From: Maratus speciosus
Taxonomy: Eukaryota > Arthropoda > Arachnida > Araneae > Salticidae
Length of the DNA stretch: 64,000 nt
Direction: 5' to 3'
Assembly (NCBI GenBank): GCA_963932465.1
Contig: OZ010798.1
Span: 16,910,981-16,974,980 of the forward strand
Shown: positions 23,074 through 34,689 of the stretch, piece after piece
Numbering within the stretch: position 1 is the first letter of the stretch
How the letters are laid out: the number at the start of each line of letters is the position of its first letter
Notes under the pieces: model-generated
The model's input: only the letters and a program-made list of their open reading frames with translations
Told to the model about the DNA's origin: nothing
The model's database searches: none
Position numbers and translations under genes: made by a program

Positions 23074-26000
23074 CAGTAAAAGCTCTGTTATCTGGCATTC
23101 AAGTAACCAGAAAGCTCAACTATCCGGAAAAATTCGGAGGGATCGTTTTTTTTTTTTTTCATAAACAGCTGAAAAATTTTTACTACTATTTTTGGAAGTT
23201 TACTGTTAGCATTTTTAAATTATCTCAGCGACTAATTCGGCGTAAAACAGATCTATGTGTATGTTCATAACAGTGAATGTTATAAAATAAAAATATAGCA
23301 TAAAGAACTGTCTACAGATCGTTAGCACAGAATAACTTCATGTTGCATCATACTCCGCCGCGCCGGCTGTTTTTCCTTGCGAAAGAGAGAAGGAGGGGGT
23401 GGAAAATGAAGACGAGAAGAGAGGCTTGATCTTTCTTTTCTGCTCTTGGCGAAACTAGATGGGGAGAGGGGGGGGGACATGCTAAACAGTGGAAAGCTGA
23501 ACCGAAAACTTTTCCGAAAACTGAACTGCCAAGTGAGGAAGCCAGGAGCATGGAGAAAAACTGTTTTCTAAGAATTGGGATGGGGATATTGTCATTTCAG
23601 ATATCTTATTTCACCCCCAGATGCACAGTAGCTCTGCCCCCCCCCCCCCTGGAGTTACTAGAACTTTCAATCTGTCCTGCCCATTTGGGTTTACACATTC
23701 AGCTTGACCAATCAGAAGTTGACTTAAATCACGCTGATGCTTTTCTTTTCCATTTTGGCACATTTTTACTGCCATTTGCTTGTGCTTAATCAACTAGCCT
23801 AGTAAATTGCTCTCAGTCTTTATTAATCGTGTTTTTTCATATTTTTTGTCAAATTAAAAAATAGCAGATCAGTCAAATCCTAATAAAAGGAAACGAGTTG
23901 TTTTAACCATAACCCAGAAGCTAGACATTATTAGACATTTCGAAAGAGGGGGAAACAAACAACAATTGATGCGTATATTCAACATTGGAACCTCAACTAT
24001 TTACGATATTAAATCGCAGAAAGAAAAGTTGATGGCATTTGCTTCCTCTGCAGAGACAAGCAAAGCAACGGATGAAAGAAAAACACTGCAGCAACCTCAG
24101 CATGAAAAACTGGATAAAAGTTTATATCAGTGGTTTCTATTAAAACGAGAAGAAGGAGTTCCTATTTCTGGGCCTATGCTCATTGAAAAAGCAAGAGATT
24201 TCTCAGAAAAATTAAATATTGCAACAGAATGCAAGTTTTCAGATGGGTGGCTTTCTTGCTTCAAAAAACGCCATGGAATTAGAAAAATTGACATATCTGG
24301 AGAACGCAAATCAGCGGATAACGAAAGTGCAGAGGAATATTCTACTTTTTTTGAAGATTTTATTAAAAAAATTAATATTGATCTAAACCACATCTATAAT
24401 GTTGATGAAACCGGAATCTATTTCCGTTGCCTTCCGACCTCAACATTAGCTGGTCCTAATAAAACGTCAGCAGACGGTTTTAAGAAAAACAAAGACAGAC
24501 TAACGATTCTGACATGTGCTAATGAAACTAGCTCCTGTAAATTAAAACTGTTAGTAATAGGAAAGTCAAAGAATCCAAGAGCACTTACAGGAATTAAACA
24601 TCTCCCTGTAGTTTACACCAACCAAAAAAGTGCTTGGATGGATAAAGATATTTTTACCTACTGGTTTAAAAAAGTTTTTGTGCCATCTGTAATTAGCGAG
24701 CTTGAAGCTAAGGGAAAAAAACTGGAAGAAAATAAAATAATTCTTCTAATTGACAACTGCCGAGCGCATCCCAGCGAGGAAGAATTGAAATATGGCAATA
24801 TTTCAGTGATGTTTCTCCCCCCCAATGTAACTTCTCTGATATAACCTATGGATCAAGGGATCATACAGAACATAAAAATGATTTATCGAAAACCTTTCAT
24901 GTGTAAGCTCGTAAATACACAGACAACGGTGGCAGAATTTCAATCAGCTTTCACAATAAAAGATGCCATTTATGATCTTGCCAGTGCATGGAATGCCATA
25001 AAAACGAAAACTCTTCGAAGGGGATGGAGAAAATTATTATTTACAGTAAACTTTTTTTCTGATTTGTCAGATGAAGAATTTGAAGGATTTAAACCTAAGA
25101 AAAGGAACGAATTGCATGAAATTATGGAAACATTAAAAAATGGGCTTAATACCAACGTATCTCTATCGCAACTCGAAATGCTAGAAATCGAAAATTGGAT
25201 AGCTATAGATAAAAATATTCCTGTCACCGAAACTTTAACAGAAGAGCAGTTAATTAAAAAAATGACAGCTCCAGAGAAAGAAACAAACGATAGTTCCTCT
25301 GAATCCGAAAATGAAATCGACGAGAAAATTTCGTGGAGTGAAGCTGAGAAAAGTTTATCTACTTTTTTAAAGTTTTGTGAAAAAAATTCGCAGTATTCGG
25401 CTCAAGAAGTTTTAGAACTGCATCTCATAAAAGAACGCTTCATGAAAAAAATAGAACTTTCTTTCAAACAGACAGACATCAGACATGCATTTCGTAGTAT
25501 TCCTGGCACATCGAAAGAAATGCAATCAAACACACAGTAAATGCTGAGAAACTATATCCCAAACTATTTTTTTTATTGCTTTATTAAATCAAGAACAAGA
25601 AATTATTATTTTAAAGAATTATGTAACAAAGATCTTTATACCATATTGTATTTTAAATATATTTACTCAAGAATATTTTTTTATTGGATGTGTTTGGATC
25701 AACTACACTTAACTGGAAATTAAAAAAAGAAAAGACGCTGCAGGGTAAGTTTCTTTTTTTTTTTTTTTGCTTTGTTTTAGTGTTGAATTTTTATCAGTTC
25801 AAACTTTTTCTCCTCAGCCGGGAGATTGCATCAAAGTTTTTCATTGTTGAATTAGCGAGGAAAAATATTTTTCATCAACCTAAACAGTAAACAGAAATAA
25901 TAATATTATTATTCTAGATAAAAAAGAAAGAACGAAACAGTAGTCTTTTCCCCCCCCTTACTTATTATATAAAAAAAAATTGCGTTCTCCATTGCTAATT

Positions 26001-26643
26001 GCCTGATTGTGTTCAAATTTTCACCGAATTCAAATAATAATAAATTAGGCCGTTTACCTAATTTTTATTAACATACAATGAGTTTTCAGAAATTTAGAAA
26101 TTCCGCCCAAAAGACTCCACTATCTGAGCCACTCCAACAAGAAAAACAAAAAAAGCTAATGAGTGTAGTTTGTTTTTATCGTGATCGGAGAAGTTGGGCG
26201 TTATCAGTTTGCATCTGATAACGTTTTTAGCTATGCAGAAAAGATTCATTATTACTGTGAGGTTAGTTGAGGTAACACAAGTGAATCATACCAAAGTTAA
26301 TTTTCCAAGCTTCCATGTGCTTTTTCCAGAAAGGGGAGATGTCAAATTATAAATAATACAACTTTATAAAAGATTAATAAACAAATATAGAAATTTGTTT
26401 ACTGTTATTTTTTATTCAGAAAGAATAACTTTATCAAATGCAAATTTAATAATAATAAGAGTTATTTGATCGACTTCCTAATGGCAGGAAAATAGCCTAA
26501 AAATCATTTTCCTGTTTCATTTTTATGTCGATACCTCCCCCCCCCCCTTTCATGACAGATTTTGTAGCGCTCAACTATCCGGACTTTTCAAGTATCCGTC
26601 AGTCGGAGTTTCCTGAGCATGCCGGTTAGTTGAGCTTTTACTG
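23074..26643 (+). mobile_element. Tigger (pogo) element 2, nearly intact
   Basis: The inverted ends are CAGTAAAAGCTCTGTTATC and its near complement ending GTTGAGCTTTTACTG, with TA on both sides (23072-23073 and 26644-26645). It is 3570 bp. It has subterminal CAACTATCCGG repeats near both ends, a GC-richer leader (23.34-23.65 kb) including C13, and a single long transposase frame. Confidence 0.92.
23861..25540 (+). pseudogene. Tigger 2 transposase, 559 codons with two point lesions
   Basis: The frame runs unbroken from 23861 to the TAA at 25538-25540 except for one stop. The expected start reads ATA (23861-23863), followed by ADQSNPNKRKRVVLTITQK, a typical pogo N terminus and HTH. A CENP-B-type HTH follows (LDKSLYQWFLLKREEG ... 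SDGWLSCFKKRHGI). The DDE domain has NVDETGIYF, LLIDNCRAH and PMDQG. An in-frame TAA at 24842-24844 stands where TSLIxPMDQG expects Gln, immediately before the motif with the third acidic residue. A coil-rich acidic tail (SSSESENEIDEKISWSE) precedes the C terminus. No frameshift was seen. The cut and joining function is lost by these lesions unless start or stop is bypassed. Confidence 0.88.
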
Positions 26644-26934
26644 TACATTTAATATCATGTTTCTCTATAAAAACTATTTGAATTTATTTTTTAAAATAAA
26701 ATTCTGGTTCCAAACGTGTTAAAACTGGGTCAATTTAACTTACATTTTATGGAAGTTTAAGGGAAAGTTGACAAATATGCAGCGGCAGTTAATAGGGCCA
26801 TTCCATGTCACATATGGGATAGCTTTTCTACATAGTACTGGTGTTTTAACAATGCTATTATACTCAAATTACAATAACAAAACTAATATGAAAATCTATA
26901 TTTTTTAGTTCTTTTTATGTATAGTTTTTATTCC

Positions 26935-27005
26935 AACAACTTATAAGTTAATAGATGTAGATATTTATTTTAACAACTTATAAGTTAATAAATATAGATA
27001 TTTAT
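26935..27005. repeat. Two-copy tandem duplication
   Basis: AACAACTTATAAGTTAATA followed by a TAGATATTTAT phrase occurs twice in tandem. Small local duplication with no function inferred. Confidence 0.6.
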
Positions 27006-27367
27006 GTAAGTGTTCTATCTATTTATCATGGGATTGCCCCATATAAGAAGCAGTATTAAAATTGAATTTAACATTAAGAGTTCAAAATGTTAAGTCACTT
27101 TAATTTGTAAACTACTTCACAGAATGACTTTCTATTTGGTATCCAAATGACACATTTACTGAAAAAAAAATCATGTTAAGATCTAAAATGTTTGTCTTTA
27201 TTTTTTTCTGAAAAAATATGTGAGTTTCAACCATAAGAATTTCTTGAAGAAAGCTTACACAATGTTACAAATCCGTATGTGCAACTTTGAAACATAAGAA
27301 AAGAATACTGCAATAAACTATTAACAAATGTTTTTAACCACTATTTTCTTTAATTAGAAAAACTCAC

Positions 27368-27442
27368 CTTTGAACCACCCGTTAATATATGGGTCAATTT
27401 AATTGTTTTTACATTATTTTCCTTAGTTTCTTCATCGGGTTT
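27368..27442 (-). CDS. F-box/LRR protein, exon 4
   Basis: 25 codons, residues 131-155: KPDEETKENNVKTIK then LTHILTGGSK. The acceptor is TTTCTTTCTTTACAG and the donor is TCAAAG|GTGAG, both strong. It is exactly 75 bp, phase 0 at both ends, and joins in frame to exon 3 (through an 84-bp intron) and exon 5. It has no recognised domain and lies in the linker before the F-box. The strong splice sites and phase agreement are the main support. Confidence 0.68.
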
Positions 27443-27526
27443 CTGTAAAGAAAGAAAAAACAAATATAATTATATCATACATATACAAACACACTTAAAT
27501 ATAGCTAATAATAAACCATTTAATAC

Positions 27527-27610
27527 CTTTCTTTTCAACATATGTTTGATATTTGAGCCATATTTAACAACACCAGAATTTCCATCTTTTTCTGAAAGTG
27601 GAAATGAGAT
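27527..27610 (-). CDS. F-box/LRR protein, exon 3
   Basis: 28 codons, residues 103-130: ISFPLSEKDGNSGVVKYG then SNIKHMLKRK. The acceptor is TATTTTCATTTTAG and the donor is AGAAAG|GTATTA. It is 84 bp, phase 0 at both ends, and separated from exon 4 by an 84-bp intron. Basic C-terminal residues continue into KPDEE of exon 4. The linker has no recognised domain. Confidence 0.66.
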
Positions 27611-28431
27611 CTAAAATGAAAATATAGCAATTTTAATCAGAATGTCTGACAGTAACGCAATGATTAATTTATATTATGTCAAAAAATACCTAAAAAATTA
27701 TATGAATGATTAATTATTTCTTCTTTAGGGTCAACAAATGCAACAAGCAAATTAATAAAATATTTAGCCTCTTATGAGTTTAGAAAACAATTATAACTAT
27801 ATAAATCAAGAAAATTTAGCTAATGATCCCTCTAAATTTACAGAAAGCATTTTACAAATATTTCTTTTCACAACGAGAATTTAACAGACTTAATTATCTT
27901 AAAATACAAATGATATTTTACAAGGCATAGAAAAAAAAAACTTTGGGGAATCTGTGAAATGTTTTCCAGAAAATGAAACAGTAAATATTAATAATTTTTT
28001 AAACCCAGGACATGATTGGAACCGGAAAAGTACCAGAAATATATATATATTTAAAAGACTTTGATTTGAAAGACAAACATTGTTAAAAATTGTAGAAAAA
28101 AAAAAAGAAAATTGCAAAACTGACACTCAGAAATACTTTTCTTCTGTAAGTATTAACATTAATAACTTGTTGAATAAATAACACCTTTGGAATTGGAAAT
28201 GTACCAGTAATAAGTAGGTATGTTTTGTTTAATATTTTGATCAAGAGAGGCAATGTAGACTTGTGAACATGAAGAAAAATAAGCAAACAAACAAAAAGCA
28301 ATTTCTATGTTTGAAAAATATTTTTCTGAAAGGAAAAAAAAATATCAGGTTGTAATGAAAGTTTTCTGCCAAAAAAAGTTCTTAATAAAGTTAGAAAAAA
28401 AAAAAAAAAAAAACCCATGAAAGCAGTACCT

Positions 28432-28880
28432 TTAGTGCGAGTAGTAATCACCACCCGAATCGACGATTTTTTGCCAACGTTTTGGTAGTTTTTGAAAGCT
28501 TTCGGCCCAGAAACTTGGGGGCCATGAGTCCAAAAACAGATCAACCTCATTTCGGACGTTGTGTACAGAATTAAAGATAGCACCAGCAAGATGTAGCTGC
28601 AGTTGTGAAAAAAGGTAGTAGTCCGAAGAAGCGATGTCGGAATTATATGGTGGGTGTGGCAAAAGATCCCATTCGAGTCCATACAGAATACAGCCGGTGA
28701 ATGCAGACACATAAGATTTAGCATTATGAAACATTATTTTCTTGCGCTGGAACTCATTTTGACATTTTGCTTTGATAGCAGCGTCAACATGGACTAACAT
28801 CTTGCTGTACACCTTACAGTCCATGGTTTTACCTTTTCCCAGATACTCTTACCAGATACAAAGCATTATCTTTTTTTTAT
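28432..28880 (-). pseudogene. Mariner 2 transposase, 3' half
   Basis: The minus strand carries MLCIW-stop-EYLGKGKTMD near the break, then VYSKMLVHVDAAIKAK, EFQRKKIMF, PPYNSDIASSDYYLF and a C-terminal WQKIVDSGGDYYSH. The expected FHQDNARPH block reads FHNAKSYV, so the second catalytic Asp is deleted, while the third (SSDYYLF) remains. It is homologous to mariner 1, with a similar GDYY tail. Confidence 0.85.
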
Positions 28881-28885
28881 TCAAA

Positions 28886-29215
28886 CTAGGGGGCTCTGCC
28901 CCCTACGAGCTACACTCGCCAACCCCCGTTCAGGGATACCAAAATCCAAAAAGCACGCTAATTTGATCGGCTTTAAAAATATTGAATTAAAATTTAAAAA
29001 AAAAAAAGTAGCGATCTCTCTGTAAATGGGTTTCCATTCGTTTTTCTTGGATTGGGGATTTTTAAGACCATATCTGCTGCTGTTAAAAGATACAATGGCT
29101 GTTTTCGTATTTAATTAAAAAAATTAGTTAAACATTCGAAAATAAACTAATGTAAAATGAATTAAGTAAACAGTGTCATTGTCTCCCGGTATTTTTTAAC
29201 AGTGCTATAAGATAG
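28886..29215 (-). mobile_element. Helitron 3' end, copy 2
   Basis: On the minus strand a perfect hairpin GGGGGCAGAGCCCCC ends in CTAG followed by T (28885). About 330 bp match copy 1 at 17249-17585. It sits at the left border of the sequence that splits mariner 2, consistent with a Helitron insertion being responsible for at least that border. Confidence 0.68.
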
Positions 29216-30473
29216 TTCGTTTAAATAATTCATTTTAAATGTATCGTTTTACATCTGATGTAATTTACACCAAAGTTTTATTTCTCTTATTAATATTCAC
29301 GTGAAAATACTTTTGTTGTTAGAAGGAAATATTATTTGCGGTCTTCGAATTCAAATTAATAGTTGAAAAGATTATCTCAAAATATCTCGCGCCAATATAT
29401 TTTTTAATTTAAATTGTTTTGCCATATATTTTGGCCATTTTAAATATGACGTAATTTCCCCCATTTACAGGTTTTAACGCATAGTAATGATTTTTTTATT
29501 TTAACATTTTGTTTCTCTTTTAAAATTCCAGTGTAAATATGGTTCTTATGATGCAATTTTCCTGCTTTTAACATGTAATCATTTAATTCTAATTTTAATT
29601 TTTTTTTTTCTGTTCACAATAGTCCCGTGTAAATAAATTTTTAATTTGAAGTAAACATTATTGTTTGCGCTGTTTATAAAGTTGGCAACAGTTTAAATTA
29701 ACAACATTTTTTAAATTTGTAAAAAATATCTCTCGAAATACTGAAAATTTGAATTTAAAATAGAAATAAAACCTCAAAAAATAGTCAAATAAAAAAAAAA
29801 TTAAATGCAATCTGCACACCGGGAACTTATAACCTATAAAATGATCTAAAAATGTTTAAATTCTCATGTATAGTTTTTGCTCCAATAAAACTTTTTTAAT
29901 GGAACGATTTTGTCCAACTTTAGCATTAAATATCTCTGAAAGTAATTCTTCGATTATAAAACTGTCTGCATCAGCGTGTTTATCAATTATTTCTTTATAA
30001 TACCACCGATTTCCATATTTTTGTATATGACAGTTTTTTTAATATTAACGAAGAAAGACCATGCTCAAGGCATACTTAGATACTACTACAGGCAGACTGA
30101 TTTGCGTTTAATGTATGAAGTCGCTCGCCAGAGGACTCTGATACCCTGCCAAAATTGAAATTTGACTCTGACCATAACTGAAACAACCTGGGAAGGGTAG
30201 ATATGTAAACAAACACCAAAATTACGTCATGTCGCCATGGTTACATTTACAGTTCTGCTGACATTCCAATCAAGCTTAGAAATGACAGCTAATTCGAATA
30301 CAGCTGTTAAGGGTTATTATAAACTGTAGATATCAATGTAAATGTAAAGTTCTATTTATTTAAGTGACTAATATAATGTGTTTCTCTTTAAAACTGTTAA
30401 ACCAACACACATAAAAATATATAAATAAAAAAACACATGCTTAGTCTAAAACATCAATGTCACAAATTTATTT

Positions 30474-30736
30474 GGTACCACTTAGTTATCCCGTCGACCA
30501 ATTTCGCCAAATTATACAAATTGACATAATTTTTATTTTAAATAACGAAAGAACAAATAAATTAGTGTAACATTAATAAATATACAAATAAAACGTCGAA
30601 ATAAAAATCACTTGATGACATAAACACGTGTAACTTGCTTACAGTCAAGTGAATGTGACAGTTACGATCAAGCATTATTGGCATTTAATCTTATAGTTTG
30701 GCGATAGATTTTTGGTCGACCGGATAACTAAGTACC
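30474..30736. mobile_element. MITE family A, copy 3
   Basis: GGTACCACTTAGTTATCCCG at the left and CGGATAACTAAGTACC at the right. Confidence 0.75.
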
Positions 30737-31865
30737 ACTTATTTACTATTTTCACTGCTAAAACAATAAAACTGATAGAAATTTTTTTTAATATATTAAA
30801 ATACTCATAAAATTCCTTGTAATAATTAATAAATAATTTATTAAGTAACAAATACCCTTACATGATTTAATCAAAATTGCTTGGATAACATAGAATATTG
30901 CAACGATATTTAAATCCGTGATCACCGTTTCTTTCTCTGATTAAAAATAAGAATATTTAATGTTTAAGGAAGATCAGCCTTTTTTTTCCCTTCTTCTTCT
31001 TGGTTCGGGCGATATTAAAAACAAATATTTTACCGGTAACAGTAAATTAATCAAAAATAGCTGCTTCAAGTCAGTTATGAGAACTGTAGTTTGATAAAAA
31101 TCAAATTTTAATTTTAAAACGTGTATATGAAACCAAGCTATTTTTATATAAATACGGGACATTCAAAAAAGAATAACAGAACCGGCATTTTTCATGAATG
31201 AACCAAACGATCAAGGTAAACAATAAATAATTTAGCTAATCTTAAAAGTATGTGTAACACTAAAATGCTACAATTTGTGTAAAATAGCCTTTTAAATCGA
31301 AGGAAATTGAAGAATATAAATATTAAATTTATTACACGAAAATACGATCAATGATTCTGAAACCTCGACGATGAGAAACAAGCTTCTATCTGGGCAGGGT
31401 ATAAATGTAAACAAAGAGCACGTTGTGAAGTTTTAGTTCAGGGTTTGAAGTTGGATCCGACTTCACTTTTTCGGCGAAATGCGTGGGCCGTTATACATCA
31501 TAGTAGGCTATGGCCATGCTTAAGCCAAGACTTTACTATTATATCATAAAACTTATCATAAAACAGACTTGACAATCCGGAGAAAGTCTATGGGTGAAAA
31601 TGTCCCCGATAATTGCCAACTTATTAGCTGACTTTGTCCCGTAAGTTACAACACCTGGTGTATACTCTTGGTAATACTCCATAAACAAATGCATAGTAAA
31701 AAATTGAAAAAGTTGTGTTATTGGCAAAATTGTATAAAATATTTTTCGAATTCCAGTAAAATAAAGGCGTAAAAAAAATATTTCGCACAATTATGTTCTG
31801 GCTTTAAAAAATGAAACATATCAAAAATGAAGATTTAAATATAAGATTTATTGATATTTTTTCAG

Positions 31866-32150
31866 GGTACTTGTTAGTTATCCCGTCGAGCAATTTCGCC
31901 AAATTATATAAATCGCCAAACTACTCACCAAGTTCTACAAATTGACACAATTTTTTATTTTAAAAAACGAAAAAACAAATAAATTAGTATAACATTAATA
32001 AAAATACAAATAAAACGTCAAAATATTGGTTTTATTGGCCATTATTGGCATTTAATTTTAAAATTAATTAATTTATAGCAAACCATTATTGGCATTTAAT
32101 CTTACAATTTGGCGACAGTAATTTGGTCGATGGGATAACTAACAAGTACC
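31866..32150. mobile_element. MITE family A, copy 4
   Basis: GGTACTTGTTAGTTATCCCG at the left and GGGATAACTAACAAGTACC at the right. It is 285 bp, with the family interior phrase CGCCAAATTATATAAATCGC. Confidence 0.8.
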
Positions 32151-32296
32151 ATTTTCAGTATATAGGACTTTGCGGGTTATTTTTTTTTAAATCTTGGCAC
32201 AATTTGGGCTTCGGAAAGAGCGATTTGTTGCGGATTGATATAAACAGTTATGAAAACAAAACTTATGAACTGTCAGCTTGTTTTATAAGAATTTAC

Positions 32297-32505
32297 GGCA
32301 CAGATGTCATATACCCCTATTGGTATATACCCCATATTGGCGCGATTTTTTTCCGATGCCAATTTTGCGAAAACCTCGTTACCATATCATCTATATCCGG
32401 ATAACCATATCAAGCAAATTAACGACACTTTGGTGCCAGTTAAGTATCCGGTGCGTATATGACATTGGCGCCAGAAAAAAATCATGCCAATATGACATCT
32501 GTGCC
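32297..32505. mobile_element. MITE family B, copy 3
   Basis: GGCACAGATGTCATATACCC at the left and ATGACATCTGTGCC at the right. It is 209 bp. The interior has TTGGTGCCAGTTAAGTATCC. Confidence 0.8.
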
Positions 32506-33964
32506 GAATTTACATGTATAAATTTAATTTCTAGATATTATTATTGTTTTTTATGTACGATTTGTTTATATTTGTATATAAAATAGATAAATGCCTTTTT
32601 TATATTAAATAAATTGTACAAATATTGGAAAATATTGCTTCTTTATGTGAAACAGTGAATATGCTTCCAGAAATTACGTTGCCAAATTTTCTTCTCTCGC
32701 CAAGGCCCCTATACTTGAAAAATACCGATTTATTATTATATAATGTAGTATTAGCTAATGTTCTGTAATCTGTTCCACAGTCAAAGTTGACTGCAAAAAC
32801 GCGATGCTGGAATAATGTGGTATCAAGTATATGGTTTAAAAATAAAATTAATTTTGCGCCAAACTACACTTACGCCAATTGGCTCTAGGTCTGATTAAGG
32901 AAGAATACTCAAATTAAGATTTACAAACACCAAAATTGTAGCATGACAAGAATACGGTATTTGCGGAAAGTTGAGGGACATGTATAAATTTAAGTGATTA
33001 TTAAACTTTATTTTTACAATTTTTTAAGTGTTTATGACGTCAGTCTGTTTTTTTGTGTATCTATGCGTGTTTTAACTTTTCTAAAATACTTTGATACATT
33101 TTAGTAAAACTTACATAACATATGTGAGTTAAAACAAGGAAATTAATTACACACCAAACTATGCCTGCCAAGATATGCCAATTGGCTGTGGAGCCAATTA
33201 TGAAACTTTCCATAGATTAATACATACAAACTTTATATAAAAAAACAGTGAAGCTTTCATCTAAAGTATGTTGAACTGAAATGATCCCCCATACCTTCAA
33301 AAATAAAACAAATGATAGGCCAATAAATAAATAAATGAGACTGTGCATTGAAACAAATTGAAGGAGCGATGTTAAATTAATACTGTAAGGTGAAATTAAT
33401 TGTGAAAAGAAAAGAAATAGAAGAAATAAAATAAATCACATATTTGAAAATATAAAAGAGAAAATGAAATATTTTACATTTTACGGATCTAGATGCTATC
33501 CATTTATTTCAATAACTAATATCACTGAGAAATTCATGGTAAAATAATTTTCTTTCCTTATTATTATTATTATTATCATAATTTATTTACATAACGGAAT
33601 ACAGCAGTAAACATTTTTTGTTTAACAGTAAAATAAGTTTATTTTTTAAATAAAATGTCTAGAACATATGAAAATTTTAAGATTAACAACTATCATTTGC
33701 AAACTACAAAGCACATTGTAAAGAGAATGGTAAAAGACAAGTGGAAAACAAATTAAAAAATATTTCTGTTTCTCACGTTAGATGGCGCTAGTCACAGGAA
33801 ACCATGTGGTTTCTAACCACGTGTACAGCGGACAAAGGAAACTTAGCGATTGCGAGGCCTGTTATTTCGATAAGGAGGCCTTGGCTTAAGCATTTAAATT
33901 GGATGAGTTCTACCCGGAATATCTATGCAGATTTTCATTGGTCCATTTCCAAATCAAAACTTTT

Positions 33965-34510
33965 TTTTTTATATACAGAAGGATTGCGCTTTGTGATGCT
34001 GCTGACGGTCTCACCAATCGCAGACCAACCCCTTTTTCGGCTTGTGTTGTTCAAGTGAATCCACCTTTCATCACAAGTGATGAAACGGTCCAGAATTTTG
34101 TCCTTGCGTCGATATTTGAGCAGATTAGGGAAGGCCTGAACACGTCTGTGCTTATCTGCTTGAGTCAGCTCATGCGGCACTCAGCGATTGAACTTGTGCG
34201 TCAAGTTTATGCAATAAATAGGGTGACTAATGGACAAGGCACTAATGTCTAACTCCTTAGCTAGCTCTTGAGTGATTGAATATTGATATTCTTCCACAAG
34301 TTCTCGCAGGCAGGCCTCATCAACATCAGTAGGCCAGCCAGAGCACTTTGCTTCTTGAATGTCGTAGTCCTTGTTTTTGAACTTTCGGTACAAAAACTTC
34401 GCTGTATCATATGATACAACAATAGTACCTAAAGCTGGATTCGGTGACATTCTGTAGCAGACTTTTTTGCAACAGAACTGGAGGTAAATGCTGGTTCTAA
34501 TCTGGAAGGG
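33965..34510 (-). pseudogene. Mariner 2 transposase, 5' half
   Basis: The minus strand starts MELSPFQIRTSIYLQFCC near 34519. It carries the HTH region (TAKFLYRKFKNKDYDIQE, CSGWPTDVDE), then MPHELTQADKHRR and FITCDERWIHLN, where the first catalytic Asp is kept. One frameshift lies near 34180. The frame reaches an A-run (VYKKK) where the insertion begins; the 3' half starts again at KKIMLCIW on the other side. Confidence 0.85.
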
Positions 34511-34689
34511 TGATAGTTCCATTTCAGACACCCTTTATTTAATGATGACGATATTTTTTTATAAATTTCACAACACAGTGTTCTTTCAAATGCCAAAAAC
34601 TGTTTGACAAAATATGTGCAAATATGTAAACGCGGACTGTTTGAAAAGATGATATTAGCTGTAGCGGGAAACTTTCATTACAACCTGAT

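Larger units (their letters stand above)
22965..26800. mobile_element. Older inverted-repeat element that hosts Tigger 2
   Basis: An arm at about 22965-23035 with AACTTTC...TAAACTTCCGTAAAAT and GCAAGTTAAATTGACAC is matched, inverted, at about 26715-26795. The two arms flank Tigger 2 on both sides. Without Tigger 2 the host element would be only about 260 bp, a MITE. Family not identified. Confidence 0.65.
8941..27367 (-). other. Intron 4 of the F-box/LRR gene
   Basis: This is an 18.4-kb intron holding pogo-like MITEs, piggyBac, mariner, Tigger 1, a Helitron end, the A/B MITE nest, a hAT MITE and Tigger 2. The stretches 8.94-9.34, 20.51-22.96 and 26.80-27.36 kb show nothing I can name. Confidence 0.6.
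29216..33960. other. Inserted DNA splitting mariner 2
   Basis: Apart from MITE A copies (30474-30736, 31866-32150) and MITE B (32297-32505) I see no known gene. It may be the body of the Helitron whose 3' end is at 28886; its 5' TC end near 33.96 kb is not certain. The tail at 33.78-33.96 kb is GC-richer with AGATGGCGCTAGTC. Confidence 0.45.
28345..34688. mobile_element. Mariner element 2, split by a ~5.1-kb insertion
   Basis: The left end TCAGGTTGTAATGAAAG and the right end CTTTCATTACAACCTGA are inverted copies with TA on each outer side (28343-28344 and 34689-34690). The 3' part (28345 to about 28880) and 5' part (about 33965-34688) together give about 1.26 kb, a full-length mariner. Both parts read on the minus strand in the right order. 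The break falls in an A/T run within the transposase. Confidence 0.85.

Noticed and set aside
23348..23793. Opposed frames of 60-79 codons in the Tigger 2 leader
   Set aside because: Low-complexity C/G-rich leader sequence; they overlap each other and precede the true transposase frame.
28305..28724. 139-codon minus-strand frame
   Set aside because: It overlaps the mariner 2 transposase in another frame and has no homology-like motif.
29976..30158. 60-codon plus-strand frame ending YYYRQTDLRLMYEVARQR
   Set aside because: The tail looks protein-like but I could not link it to any family, splice site or neighbour; kept out of the features.
33035..33042. TGACGTCA motif in the mariner-splitting insert
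   Set aside because: Isolated 8-mer without other promoter signals; chance occurrence is likely.
33899..34252. 117-codon plus-strand frame
   Set aside because: Antisense shadow of the mariner 2 transposase 5' half.
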